Below, piece after piece: positions 45,699-53,447 of a stretch of DNA of 64,000 nt. The DNA is from Pseudomonas sp. Q2-TVG4-2 (GTDB lineage: Bacteria > Pseudomonadota > Gammaproteobacteria > Pseudomonadales > Pseudomonadaceae). The DNA is taken from assembly GCF_013620795.1 (NCBI RefSeq), contig NZ_LGLW01000006.1, positions 423,850 through 487,849 on the forward strand, read 5' to 3'. The notes below the pieces were generated by a model. That model worked only from the letters and a program-made list of their open reading frames with translations, had not been told where the DNA came from and did no database searches. The first letter of the stretch is position 1, and each line of letters begins with the position of its first letter. The translations under genes were made by a program, and so were the position numbers.

Positions 45699-46166
45699 AT
45701 GCATTGTCCCTTTTGTGGTGCACATGACACCAAAGTCATCGATTCGCGCCTTGTAGCCGAGGGCGATCAGGTGCGCCGTCGCCGCGAGTGCCTCGCCTGC
45801 GGCGAACGTTTCACCACCTTCGAAACCGCCGAGCTGGTCATGCCGCGCTTGATCAAGCAGGACGGCAGCCGGCAGCCGTTCGACGAAGAAAAGCTGCGTG
45901 CCGGCATGCAACGCGCGCTGGAGAAACGCCCGGTCAGTGTCGAGCGTCTGGAAGAGGCGATCGCGCATATCAAACATCGTCTGCGCGCCACCGGCGAGCG
46001 GGAAATCAAGTCGCGGGTGCTGGGCGAACTGGTGATGGTCGAGCTGCAGAAGCTCGATGAAGTCGCCTACATTCGTTTTGCCTCGGTCTATCGCCGCTTC
46101 CAGGACCTCAACGAGTTCCGTGAGGAAATCGATCGCCTTTCCCGCGAGCCCGTGAAAAACGAATGA
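45699..46166 (+). CDS. nrdR: Transcriptional repressor NrdR
   Basis: A 155-residue ATP/dATP-sensing repressor of ribonucleotide reductase genes. The zinc ribbon is [18 protein letters not shown]...[12 protein letters not shown], followed by an ATP-cone domain ([65 protein letters not shown]). Its stop overlaps the ribD start (ATGA), the usual gammaproteobacterial arrangement. No NrdR box was recognised in its own upstream region. Confidence 0.97.
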   Translation: MHCPFCGAHDTKVIDSRLVAEGDQVRRRRECLACGERFTTFETAELVMPRLIKQDGSRQPFDEEKLRAGMQRALEKRPVSVERLEEAIAHIKHRLRATGEREIKSRVLGELVMVELQKLDEVAYIRFASVYRRFQDLNEFREEIDRLSREPVKNE

Positions 46167-47272
46167 CCGCCTCCGACCACGCCTGGATGGCCCGCGCGCT
46201 GCAGTTGGCGCGCAAGGGACTGTATTCGACGCATCCCAACCCCCGGGTTGGCTGTGTGATCGTCGCCGATGGCGAGCTGATCGGTGAGGGCTGGCACGTA
46301 CGGGCTGGTGAGCCGCACGCGGAGGTTCATGCGCTGCGTCAGGCCGGTGAGCGCGCCCGCGGCGCAACGGCCTACGTCACGCTCGAGCCGTGCAGCCATC
46401 ATGGACGTACGCCGCCCTGCGCCGAAGCATTGGTCAGCGCCGGCGTCGGACGCGTGGTGGCCGCCATGCAAGACCCCAATCCACAAGTGGCCGGCCGTGG
46501 GCTGGCTCGCCTGCAGAGCGTAGGCATCAAGGTCGCCAGCGGTGTGCTGGAAAACGAAGCGCGGGCATTGAATGCTGGTTTCATCAAACGCATGGAAACC
46601 GGCCTGCCGCTGTTACGCGCGAAACTGGCGATGAGCCTCGACGGCCGCACCGCTATGGCCAGTGGAGAAAGTCAGTGGATCACCGGCCCGGCCGCTCGCA
46701 CCGAGGTGCAGCGTCTGCGCGCGCAATCCAGTGTGGTGTTGACCGGCGCCGATACGGTTCTGATGGATCAGGCGCGCCTGACGGTGCGCGCCGCCGAGCT
46801 GGGGCTGGATGGCGAACTCACCGCATTGGCCATGCAGCGCCCGCCGCTGCGGGTGCTGATCGATGGCCGGTTGCGGGTGCCATTGAAGGCCGCCTTTTTC
46901 CAGGCCGGCACCGCGTTGGTAGCGACATCCACAGCCGGCCGCGCCGAGCCGTACTGCGTTGCCGGTCATGAGGTATTGGAGCTGGACAGCGGCGACGGCC
47001 GTGTCGACCTGCGCGGCCTGCTGCGTGAGCTTGCCAGTCGCGGCGCTAACGAAGTGCTGCTCGAAGCCGGCCCGCGTCTAGCCGGTGCCTTCGCCGCCCT
47101 GGGACTGATCGACGAGTACCAGATCTTCGTCGCCGCCAAATTCCTCGGTTCCTCGGCCCGCCCGCTGCTTGATCTGTCGTTGACGCACATGAGCGATGCC
47201 CCTGGGTTGAAGATCGAGAGCATCCGCGCGGTCGGCGACGACTGGCGCATCATTGCCCACCCGGCCAAGTGA
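46163..47272 (+). CDS. ribD: Bifunctional riboflavin biosynthesis deaminase/reductase RibD
   Basis: A 369-residue enzyme for the second and third steps of riboflavin synthesis. The N-terminal deaminase has zinc ligands in [12 protein letters not shown] (H-A-E) and [19 protein letters not shown] (P-C...C), with NPRVGCVIV. The C-terminal reductase (from about 150) has [23 protein letters not shown] and [22 protein letters not shown]. It is coupled to nrdR. Unusually, the next riboflavin gene, ribE, is separated from it by an oppositely oriented dioxygenase-like gene. Confidence 0.97.
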   Translation: MTASDHAWMARALQLARKGLYSTHPNPRVGCVIVADGELIGEGWHVRAGEPHAEVHALRQAGERARGATAYVTLEPCSHHGRTPPCAEALVSAGVGRVVAAMQDPNPQVAGRGLARLQSVGIKVASGVLENEARALNAGFIKRMETGLPLLRAKLAMSLDGRTAMASGESQWITGPAARTEVQRLRAQSSVVLTGADTVLMDQARLTVRAAELGLDGELTALAMQRPPLRVLIDGRLRVPLKAAFFQAGTALVATSTAGRAEPYCVAGHEVLELDSGDGRVDLRGLLRELASRGANEVLLEAGPRLAGAFAALGLIDEYQIFVAAKFLGSSARPLLDLSLTHMSDAPGLKIESIRAVGDDWRIIAHPAK

Positions 47273-47307
47273 TGCCCGCAGGCACGGCCCGCTAGGGGCG
47301 TGCCCAC

Positions 47308-48075
47308 TCAATTCGCCGGTTTGAAGCCATTGTGATCCAGCTTGGCGCGGCGCTTGTTGGTACCCAGCACCAGCCGCGCGAGCAGGCTGTCATGGTGAGG
47401 GTTGCCGAAGTGGAACAGCGTGGTGGCGCGAAGCATGGCGGGATCGCACTCGTCATTGGCGTGCAGGCTGCGGTAGCCCGAGAACAGGTAGAGATTGCCT
47501 GGGACCAACTTCAGGCGGATCGGCGTGAGCCAGCCACGCCGCACCGCAAAGGCGACCAGTTTTTGGCTGAGGGTGTTATGCAGCAGTGCTTTCTCGATCA
47601 CGTTGCGAAGGGCATTGAAGCGGACCGGGCGGATATTCGGAAAGATGATCAGGTCCCCGCAGTGCTCGCCTTCGGTGGGAATGAACAAGGGGAGCAGGGC
47701 GGTGATCGCGGTAGCATCGAAATGGTAGAAATGCGATTGCCGGAGGCCTCTCCGGCCCTGCAGGCAGCGGATCACTGGAAAGATCTGCTCCGTCGCGGAA
47801 GGCTCCCTGCCGGTCTGGAGCCGATAGAGGTCCGCCAGTATCTCCTTGAACGGCGCAGAAAGCGCCAGGATCGCCATGACGCTGCCGCTCAATGCTTCAA
47901 TGCCGTGGATCGCGAAATACTCACCGTCATGGCTCGCCGCCTGTTGCTCGATGAAAACGCGGCCTTGTTCGAGCAGTTCAGGTGAAAGGTAGTTTTCCAG
48001 CACCGTGAAGCCATTGGAGTCGATCTCGGCCGCCCATTGCGCAGCCGTCCGCTCCGTAGTAGCAACCCCTGACAT
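47308..48075 (-). CDS. Fe(II)/2-oxoglutarate (PhyH-like) dioxygenase-fold protein
   Basis: A 255-residue protein that reads like a double-stranded beta-helix oxygenase. LRQSHFYHFDATAITALLPLFIP supplies an H-x-D metal pair, EHCGDLIIFPN follows, and the C-terminal block GNLYLFSGYRSLHANDECDPAMLRATTLFHFGNPHHDS supplies the distal histidine and the arginine expected to bind 2-oxoglutarate. The N-terminus (EIDSNGFTVLENYLSPELLEQGRVFIEQQA) matches the phytanoyl-CoA dioxygenase start. The ATG at 48075 has GAGAGAG about seven bases upstream. It sits between ribD and the FMN riboswitch, in opposite orientation to both. The substrate is unknown and assignment is from motifs only. Confidence 0.68.
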   Translation of the reverse strand: MSGVATTERTAAQWAAEIDSNGFTVLENYLSPELLEQGRVFIEQQAASHDGEYFAIHGIEALSGSVMAILALSAPFKEILADLYRLQTGREPSATEQIFPVIRCLQGRRGLRQSHFYHFDATAITALLPLFIPTEGEHCGDLIIFPNIRPVRFNALRNVIEKALLHNTLSQKLVAFAVRRGWLTPIRLKLVPGNLYLFSGYRSLHANDECDPAMLRATTLFHFGNPHHDSLLARLVLGTNKRRAKLDHNGFKPAN

Positions 48076-48287
48076 ATCCATCTCTCTCGGCACATGAATA
48101 AATGGTCCGGAGCGTGTTCCTGATCGCGGCCTGATCTGCACGGGGGATCGTCAAAATACGAGCTGATCCTGGCTCGGCGTATCGGTGCGATGAATGCCGG
48201 AGCGACGTTCCATCCTGATCGTCTTGTTCTGCCATCGCCTCTGAACGCATGGTCCTTCTGTTCAGGCGCTGCGATGGGTATGGACAA

Positions 48288-48320
48288 ACAAGCGCAACGC
48301 TAGTTTCGCGTTGCGCTTGT
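48288..48320. terminator. Perfect inverted repeat, possible terminator or protein site
   Basis: Thirteen-base arms ACAAGCGCAACGC and GCGTTGCGCTTGT with a seven-base loop. It lies upstream of the dioxygenase gene with no gene end nearby on either strand, so termination is only one option. On the minus strand it is followed by a T-containing run. A regulatory hairpin is the alternative. Confidence 0.45.
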
Positions 48321-48557
48321 AAAGTTGCAGGGCAGGCCGGGTGACGACGAAGCGCCTGGTCGCCATTTTTGTGTGGGAGGCGCACCCGCGGCGAGCGTGT
48401 CGCTCGGTGTCCAAAGCGCTTCGCCCCGGAGCGGGGTCCCCACGAAGCAGCTCGTGCGCTGTGTCGCTTTTTTGTCGCGACGCGGCCAAAGGTCGTTTGC
48501 CGGCTGCAGAACTGGCCCATCTGTGGTAAAAACTGCGCCGGGCCATAATCGGCTCAC

Positions 48558-48824
48558 GTTCTCAGGGCGGGGCGAAATTCCCCACCGGCGGTAATGGCGC
48601 AGTTGTTAGGGCTGAAAGCGTAGCGAGCGCAGGGCAGGGCAGGCGTGACTCGACGAAGCGGAATTTACTGGGGTAAATGAGCATTCGAAGGGTTACAAAC
48701 GCAGCGTGACCTGGGCGCAGTAAGCTTTCAGTTTGCGTCTAGCCCGCGAGCGCTTGCTCAGGCAAGGTCAGCAGACCCGGTGTGATTCCGGGGCCGACGG
48801 TATAGTCCGGATGAGAGAGAGCGG
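48558..48824 (+). ncRNA. FMN riboswitch (RFN element) with expanded variable arm
   Basis: Conserved blocks are in order: TTCTCAGGGCGGGGCGAAAT, TCCCCACCGGCGGTAA (to 48594), AGCCCGCGAGCG (48741-48752), GCAGACCCGGTGTGATTCCG, GGGCCGACGGTATAGTCCGG and ATGAGAGAGAGCGGG. Between GGCGGTAA and AGCCCGCG lies a variable arm of about 146 bases instead of the usual few dozen or fewer. Its base is closed by GGCGCA/TGCGTC and CTGAAAGC (48612-48619) with GCTTTCAG (48724-48731). The element precedes ribE and the riboflavin operon. A likely -10 (CATAAT, 48544-48549) lies just upstream. Confidence 0.95.
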
Positions 48825-48880
48825 GATGCCTCGACGGGCGCCGTTCGTGCGCGCGTCTACTCCCTATCGATCTGCAGCGC

Positions 48881-48900
48881 CCTGTTTTATCCAAAACAGG
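48881..48900 (+). promoter_or_regulatory. Hairpin overlapping the leader-ORF ribosome binding site
   Basis: CCTGTTTT (48881-48888) pairs perfectly with AAAACAGG (48893-48900) around the loop ATCC. The 3-prime arm runs into the purine-rich site CAGGAG (48897-48902) that serves the small frame starting at 48911. It is well placed to act as the expression platform of the FMN riboswitch by hiding that site. Confidence 0.6.
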
Positions 48901-48910
48901 AGTTCGTCAT

Positions 48911-48961
48911 ATGCACCGTTTCCACAGCCTTCCATGGGAGGCCGCATGTTCACCGGAATAA
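48911..48961 (+). CDS. Sixteen-codon upstream reading frame (possible leader peptide) overlapping ribE start
   Basis: ATG at 48911 follows CAGGAG with eight bases between, a better-placed ribosome binding site than many in this window. The frame encodes MHRFHSLPWEAACSPE and stops with TAA at 48959-48961, thirteen bases after the ribE start at 48946. This gives a termination-reinitiation layout in which translation of the small frame could open or feed the ribE start. Its ribosome binding site, not that of ribE, is next to the riboswitch hairpin. There is no homology evidence for the peptide itself; it is called from position and signals only. Confidence 0.5.
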   Translation: MHRFHSLPWEAACSPE

Positions 48962-49614
48962 TCGAATCCATCGGAACCATTGGCGCGATGACGCCCAAGG
49001 GTGGCGACGTTCGGGTGCTGGTCGAGACCGGCAAGCTTGACCTGGCCGATGTGAAGCTCGGCGACAGCATCGCGGTCAACGGCGTCTGCCTGACTGCGGT
49101 CGAATTGCCTGGCAACGGCTTCTGGGCCGATGTCAGCCGCGAAACACTGGCGCGCACGGCCTTCGTTGACCTCAAGACCGGTAGCCGGGTGAATCTGGAG
49201 AAGGCGCTGATGCCAACCAGCCGCCTCGGTGGCCACCTGGTTAGCGGTCACGTCGATGGCGTCGGCGAAGTGGTGGCGCGCGAGGAAAATGCCCGCGCCG
49301 TGCAGTTCCGCATCCGCGCGCCGCGCGAGCTGGCCAAGTACATCGCGCTCAAGGGTTCGATCAACGTTGACGGTACCAGTCTCACCGTCAATGCGGTGAA
49401 CGGCGCCGAATTCGAACTCACCATCGTCCCGCATACTCTGGCCGAAACCATCATGGTCGACTACCGCCCCGGGCGGCAGGTGAATCTGGAGGTGGATCTG
49501 CTGGCCCGTTACTTGGAACGCCTGCTGATGGGCGACAAGGCGGCCGAGCCAAATGCCTCCGGTCTGACGGAAAGTTTCCTGGCCGAACACGGTTACCTCA
49601 ACCCGGCTCGTTAA
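48946..49614 (+). CDS. ribE: Riboflavin synthase (alpha chain)
   Basis: Dismutates two 6,7-dimethyl-8-ribityllumazine molecules into riboflavin. The 222-residue protein has the expected two lumazine-binding repeats: MFTGIIESIGTI with GDSIAVNGVCLTAV and FWADVSRETL, then LVSGHVDGVGEVV with SINVDGTSLTVNAV and FELTIVPHTL. GGGAGG precedes the ATG at 48946 by five bases, within the small leader frame. It is the first structural gene under the FMN riboswitch and is followed 19 bases later by ribBA. Confidence 0.96.
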   Translation: MFTGIIESIGTIGAMTPKGGDVRVLVETGKLDLADVKLGDSIAVNGVCLTAVELPGNGFWADVSRETLARTAFVDLKTGSRVNLEKALMPTSRLGGHLVSGHVDGVGEVVAREENARAVQFRIRAPRELAKYIALKGSINVDGTSLTVNAVNGAEFELTIVPHTLAETIMVDYRPGRQVNLEVDLLARYLERLLMGDKAAEPNASGLTESFLAEHGYLNPAR

Positions 49615-49633
49615 GAACAGAAGGAACGGCCAA

Positions 49634-50713
49634 ATGGCTCTGAACACCGCTGAAGAACTGATCGAAGACATCCGCGCCGGCAAGATGGTCATCCTCATGG
49701 ATGACGAAGACCGCGAGAACGAGGGCGACATCATCATCGCCTCCGAATGCGTGACCGCCGAACACATCAACTTCATGGCCCGTTTCGCACGCGGCCTGAT
49801 TTGCATGCCAATGACGCGTGAGCGCTGCGAAACCCTGCAGCTGCCGCTGATGGCGCCGCGCAACGGCTCCGGTTTCGGCACCAAGTTCACCGTCTCCATT
49901 GAAGCCGCCGAAGGCGTCACCACCGGCATCTCCGCTGCTGATCGCGCCCGCACCGTGCAGGCGGCCGTGGCGAAAGACGCGGTGGCCGAGGATATCGTCA
50001 GCCCCGGTCATATTTTCCCGCTGATGGCCCAGCCTGGTGGAGTACTGGCGCGTGCCGGTCACACCGAGGCGGCTTGCGATCTGGCCCGTATGGCCGGGCT
50101 CGAACCATCCGGCGTGATCTGCGAAATCATGAACGACGACGGCACCATGGCGCGTCGTCCAGAGCTGGAGCTGTTCGCCGAGCAGCATGGCCTCAAGATC
50201 GGCACCATCGCCGACCTGATCCATTACCGAATGATCCACGAGCGTACCGTCGAGCGAGTATCCGAGCAGCCGCTGGAAACCGAGTTGGGACAATTCAAGC
50301 TGGTCACCTACCGCGACGGTGTGGAAGACACCGTGCACATGGCGCTGACCCGCGGTGAGATATCGCCGGAAAACCCGACGCTGGTGCGTGTGCACAATAT
50401 GGAGCCGTTGCGCGATCTGCTGCTGGTGACCGTGCCGGGACGCTGGAGCCTGCGCGCCGCGATGAGTGAAGTGGCCAAGGCTGGCAGTGGCGTGGTGCTG
50501 CTGCTGGGCAATCCGCTGACCGGTCCGCAACTGCTGGCTCAGCTCAACCGCCAGCAGCTGCCGACGCCGGCGACCTACAGCACGGTTGGGGCAGGTTCGC
50601 AGATTCTTCGGGACCTTGGCGTGCGCAAGATGCGACTGATGAGTTCGCCGATGAAGTTCAACGCGATATCCGGCTTTGATCTGGAAGTTGTAGAATACCT
50701 GCCCGCCGAATAA
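49634..50713 (+). CDS. ribBA: 3,4-dihydroxy-2-butanone-4-phosphate synthase with degenerate GTP cyclohydrolase II domain
   Basis: A 359-residue protein. The N-terminal DHBP synthase domain (1-200) is intact: MVILMDDEDRENEGDIIIASECVT, RFARGLICMP, GISAADRA, HIFPLMAQPGGVLARAGHTEAACDLARMAG. The C-terminal 150 residues align in fold with GTP cyclohydrolase II but lack the three zinc-binding cysteines: the region reads VRVHNMEPLRDLL where RibA has [11 protein letters not shown]...RCDCG. This is the RibBX type of domain, thought to be non-catalytic. A separate complete ribA lies at 54276, so GTP cyclohydrolase II comes from there. AAGGAAC precedes the ATG. Confidence 0.94.
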   Translation: MALNTAEELIEDIRAGKMVILMDDEDRENEGDIIIASECVTAEHINFMARFARGLICMPMTRERCETLQLPLMAPRNGSGFGTKFTVSIEAAEGVTTGISAADRARTVQAAVAKDAVAEDIVSPGHIFPLMAQPGGVLARAGHTEAACDLARMAGLEPSGVICEIMNDDGTMARRPELELFAEQHGLKIGTIADLIHYRMIHERTVERVSEQPLETELGQFKLVTYRDGVEDTVHMALTRGEISPENPTLVRVHNMEPLRDLLLVTVPGRWSLRAAMSEVAKAGSGVVLLLGNPLTGPQLLAQLNRQQLPTPATYSTVGAGSQILRDLGVRKMRLMSSPMKFNAISGFDLEVVEYLPAE

Positions 50714-50723
50714 GTGATGCCAG

Positions 50724-50757
50724 GGCGCCGCGACGAAACGCGGCGCCTTCGTTCTTT
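50724..50757 (+). terminator. Intra-operon terminator or attenuator between ribBA and ribH
   Basis: Perfect nine-base GC arms GGCGCCGCG and CGCGGCGCC with loop ACGAAA, followed by TTCGTTCTTT. It starts eight bases after the ribBA stop and ends 20 bases before ribH, so it could reduce read-through into ribH-nusB-thiL or protect the 3-prime end of the ribE-ribBA message. Confidence 0.78.
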
Positions 50758-50777
50758 AAAGAGATGAGAAACCACCT

Positions 50778-51254
50778 ATGACACTGAAGACCATCGAAGG
50801 TACCTTCATCGCCCCGCAGGGCAAGTTCGCCCTGGTCGTTGGCCGCTTCAACAGCTTCGTTGTCGAGAGCCTGGTGAGCGGCGCTGTCGATGCGCTGGTA
50901 CGCCACGGCATACGTGAAGACGCCATCACCATCATCCGTGCACCGGGTGCCTTCGAAATTCCGCTGGTAGCGCAGAAAGTCGCTCAGCAGGGTGAATACG
51001 ACGCCATTATCGCCCTCGGCGCGGTCATTCGCGGCGGCACCCCGCACTTCGAATACGTTGCAGGCGAATGCACCAAGGGCCTTTCGCAGGTCTCCATGGA
51101 GTTCGGCGTGCCGGTCGCTTTCGGCGTGCTGACCGTCGATTCCATCGAGCAGGCCATCGAGCGCTCCGGCACCAAGGCCGGTAACAAGGGCGCCGAAGCT
51201 GCACTCTCCGCTCTGGAAATGGTTAGCCTGCTGGCGCAGCTGGAGGCCAAGTGA
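50778..51254 (+). CDS. ribH: 6,7-dimethyl-8-ribityllumazine synthase
   Basis: Condenses the RibB and RibD products to lumazine, the substrate of riboflavin synthase. The 158-residue protein has [70 protein letters not shown] with the catalytic histidine in the TPHFEY segment, and [48 protein letters not shown] precedes the ATG. Its stop overlaps the GTG start of nusB (GTGA). Confidence 0.97.
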   Translation: MTLKTIEGTFIAPQGKFALVVGRFNSFVVESLVSGAVDALVRHGIREDAITIIRAPGAFEIPLVAQKVAQQGEYDAIIALGAVIRGGTPHFEYVAGECTKGLSQVSMEFGVPVAFGVLTVDSIEQAIERSGTKAGNKGAEAALSALEMVSLLAQLEAK

Positions 51255-51736
51255 GCCTGAATCGCGACGACAGCCAGGACGCTCCCCAGCCCAAGGCCAA
51301 GGGCAAGATCGCCACACGCCGTGTGGCGCGCAGCCTGGCCATGCAGGCGCTGTATCAGTGGCATATGGCTGGCCAGAGCCTCAACGAGATCGAGGCGCAG
51401 TTTCGGGTCGACAACGATTTCTCCGGCGTCGACGGCAACTACTTCCATGAACTGCTGACCGGTGTGGCGCGTGCCAAGACCGAAGTCGACGGCGCCATCG
51501 TGCCGCACCTTGATCGCCCGCTGGACGAGCTGGACCCTGTCGAGCTGGCTGTCCTGCGCCTGTCCACCTACGAGTTGATGCATCGCATCGACGTACCCTA
51601 CCGGGTGGTGATCAACGAGGGCATCGAGCTGGCCAAGGTGTTCGGCGCTACCGACGGACACAAGTTCGTCAACGGTGTGCTGGACAAGCTGGCGCCCAGT
51701 CTTCGCAGTGCCGAGGTCAGCGCTCACAAGCGCTGA
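51251..51736 (+). CDS. nusB: Transcription antitermination factor NusB
   Basis: A 161-residue helical RNA-binding protein that acts with NusE (S10) in rRNA antitermination. Key segments are [113 protein letters not shown], which is a full NusB pattern. It starts with GTG overlapping the ribH stop, so the two are coupled. The N-terminal 15 residues are variable and charged. Confidence 0.96.
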   Translation: MSLNRDDSQDAPQPKAKGKIATRRVARSLAMQALYQWHMAGQSLNEIEAQFRVDNDFSGVDGNYFHELLTGVARAKTEVDGAIVPHLDRPLDELDPVELAVLRLSTYELMHRIDVPYRVVINEGIELAKVFGATDGHKFVNGVLDKLAPSLRSAEVSAHKR

Positions 51737-51750
51737 GCCTGCACGGCCTG

Positions 51751-52710
51751 ATGGGTGAGTTCGAGCTGATCCGCCAGTACTTCGCCGCCGCCGCTTGCGC
51801 CAGGGCGGGCGGTGATGTGGCGTTGGGCATCGGAGATGACTGCGCCTTGCTGGCTTTGCCAGCGGGCGAGCATTTGGCGGTTTCCAGCGACACGCTAGTC
51901 GCCGGCGTGCACTTCCCCGATCCCTGCGATCCCTACCTGCTTGGCCAGCGTGCGCTGGCGGTTTCTGCCAGCGATCTGGCCGGCATGGGCGCGACGCCCA
52001 TCGGTTTTACCCTCGCCCTGACCCTTCCTGCGGCCGATCCCGGTTGGCTATCCGAGTTCGCTCGTGGCCTCGACGCGATGGCGGCGGGCTGTGCCATGCG
52101 CCTGATTGGCGGCGATACCACGCGTGGCCCGCTGAGCATGACCCTGACGGTGTTCGGGCGGGTACCAGCCGGCCAGGCGCTACTGCGCAGCGGCGCGCAG
52201 CCGGGCGATCTGCTTTGTGTCGGTGGGGCTCTTGGCGATGCAGCTGGCGCGCTGCCGATCGTGCTGGGTGAGCGCGAGCAGGGCACCGCCGAAGCGGCGG
52301 CGCTGCTCAGGCGCTACTGGTTGCCGCAACCACAGCTGGCGCTGGGGCAGGCATTGCGCGGCAAGGCGAGCGCGGCACTGGATATTTCCGACGGTCTGCT
52401 GGCTGACTGCGGACATATCGCCGCCGCGTCCGGCGTTTTGTTGTGCATCGAACAGCAGAAGCTACCCTTGTCGGACGCCCTGGTACGGTTCGCTGGACAT
52501 GATCAAGCACTGCAGCATGGCCTGACGGGCGGTGATGATTACGTGCTGGCATTTACCTTGCCCGCCGAACAGCTGCCGGCCCTGCAGGCCGATGGCTGGT
52601 CGCTTCATGTGATCGGGCATGTTGCAGCCGGAGCGGGCGTGCAGCTGCTGAATACCGATGGCCAGGCGATCACTCTCGCCAGTCAGGGTTACAACCATTT
52701 CAGTGGCTGA
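51751..52710 (+). CDS. thiL: Thiamine-monophosphate kinase ThiL
   Basis: Phosphorylates thiamin monophosphate to the cofactor thiamin diphosphate, the step after ThiE. The 319-residue protein of the PurM/HypE fold starts GEFELIRQYFA and has LGIGDDCALL, the metal-binding SSDTLVAGVHFP, ALAVSASDLAGMGATPIGF, MRLIGGDTTRGPLSMTLTVFG, SAALDISDGLLADCGHIA and GGDDYVLAFTLPAEQ. It begins 14 bases after nusB. Together with thiD-thiE in the first 6 kb it supplies much of thiamin synthesis. Confidence 0.96.
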   Translation: MGEFELIRQYFAAAACARAGGDVALGIGDDCALLALPAGEHLAVSSDTLVAGVHFPDPCDPYLLGQRALAVSASDLAGMGATPIGFTLALTLPAADPGWLSEFARGLDAMAAGCAMRLIGGDTTRGPLSMTLTVFGRVPAGQALLRSGAQPGDLLCVGGALGDAAGALPIVLGEREQGTAEAAALLRRYWLPQPQLALGQALRGKASAALDISDGLLADCGHIAAASGVLLCIEQQKLPLSDALVRFAGHDQALQHGLTGGDDYVLAFTLPAEQLPALQADGWSLHVIGHVAAGAGVQLLNTDGQAITLASQGYNHFSG

Positions 52711-52750
52711 GCGACTCGGATAGCTCCGCCAGAACAGAGAGGACAGCCGT

Positions 52751-53251
52751 TTGACTGATTCGCTGCAGCCCACCGCCGAACCGATTCCACTCTCGGTGTG
52801 GAGCAACCCCTGGCACAACCTGGCGTTCGGCTTGGGCTCTGGAACGCTGCCGAAGGCGCCCGGCACCTGGGGTTCGCTGGCGGCCCTGGCGTTCGTGCCG
52901 CTGTGGCAGGCCTTGCCGGGCTGGGGCTACGGGCTGGTGATCATCGCCAGCATGCTGTTCGGCATCTGGCTGTGCGGTAAGGTCGCCCAGGATCTGGGGG
53001 TGCATGACCATGAAGGTATCGTCTGGGATGAGTTCGCCGGCATCTGGATCACCTTCTGGCTGGTTCCCGCAGGCTGGTACTGGTTGCTGCTCGGCTTCGT
53101 CGTATTTCGCCTGTTGGATATCCTCAAGCCTTGGCCGATCAGTTGGGTCGATCGGCAGATTCACGGCGGGCTGGGCATCATGCTCGACGACATTCTCGCC
53201 GGCTTGGCCGCTTGCGGCCTGATGCACCTTGCGGTGTTGTGGTTGGGCTAG
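52751..53251 (+). CDS. pgpA: Phosphatidylglycerophosphatase A
   Basis: A 166-residue inner-membrane enzyme that dephosphorylates phosphatidylglycerol phosphate. The PgpA pattern is NLAFGLGSGTLPKAPGTWGSLAAL, GIWLCGKVAQDLGVHDHEGIVWDEFAGIWITF, LGFVVFRLLDILKPWPISWVDRQIHGGLGIMLDDILAGLAA, with several membrane helices. The first codon is TTG at 52751 with GAGAGGACAG upstream; no ATG lies before the conserved region. It follows thiL by 40 bases and ends the riboflavin-thiamin operon. Confidence 0.95.
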   Translation: MTDSLQPTAEPIPLSVWSNPWHNLAFGLGSGTLPKAPGTWGSLAALAFVPLWQALPGWGYGLVIIASMLFGIWLCGKVAQDLGVHDHEGIVWDEFAGIWITFWLVPAGWYWLLLGFVVFRLLDILKPWPISWVDRQIHGGLGIMLDDILAGLAACGLMHLAVLWLG

Positions 53252-53447
53252 AGCTGTTAGCTGGTAACCTCAAGTTCGCCGATTTGAGCCTATCTGTGAA
53301 GCTGCGGCGAGGTTTCGGGCAGGCTTAAGCTATGGATAAACGAATTACCGTAAAGGCCGCCCGGCTCAAGCTGTGCGTCTGGTCGCTGTAAGGGTGGTCA
53401 GGCTCATGGAAGAATGCCGACCTACCCGTCTCAAGGAAGCCCCGCTG

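Noticed and set aside
45585..46367. Extended minus-strand reading of the YbaY-like lipoprotein through nrdR
   Set aside because: The upstream part is antisense to nrdR and ribD; the lipoprotein signal with its own ribosome binding site starts at 45584.
48300..48594. Short frames on both strands between the dioxygenase gene and the FMN riboswitch
   Set aside because: They run into the riboswitch, lack ribosome binding sites and have unnatural composition; the region is better explained as promoter and leader.
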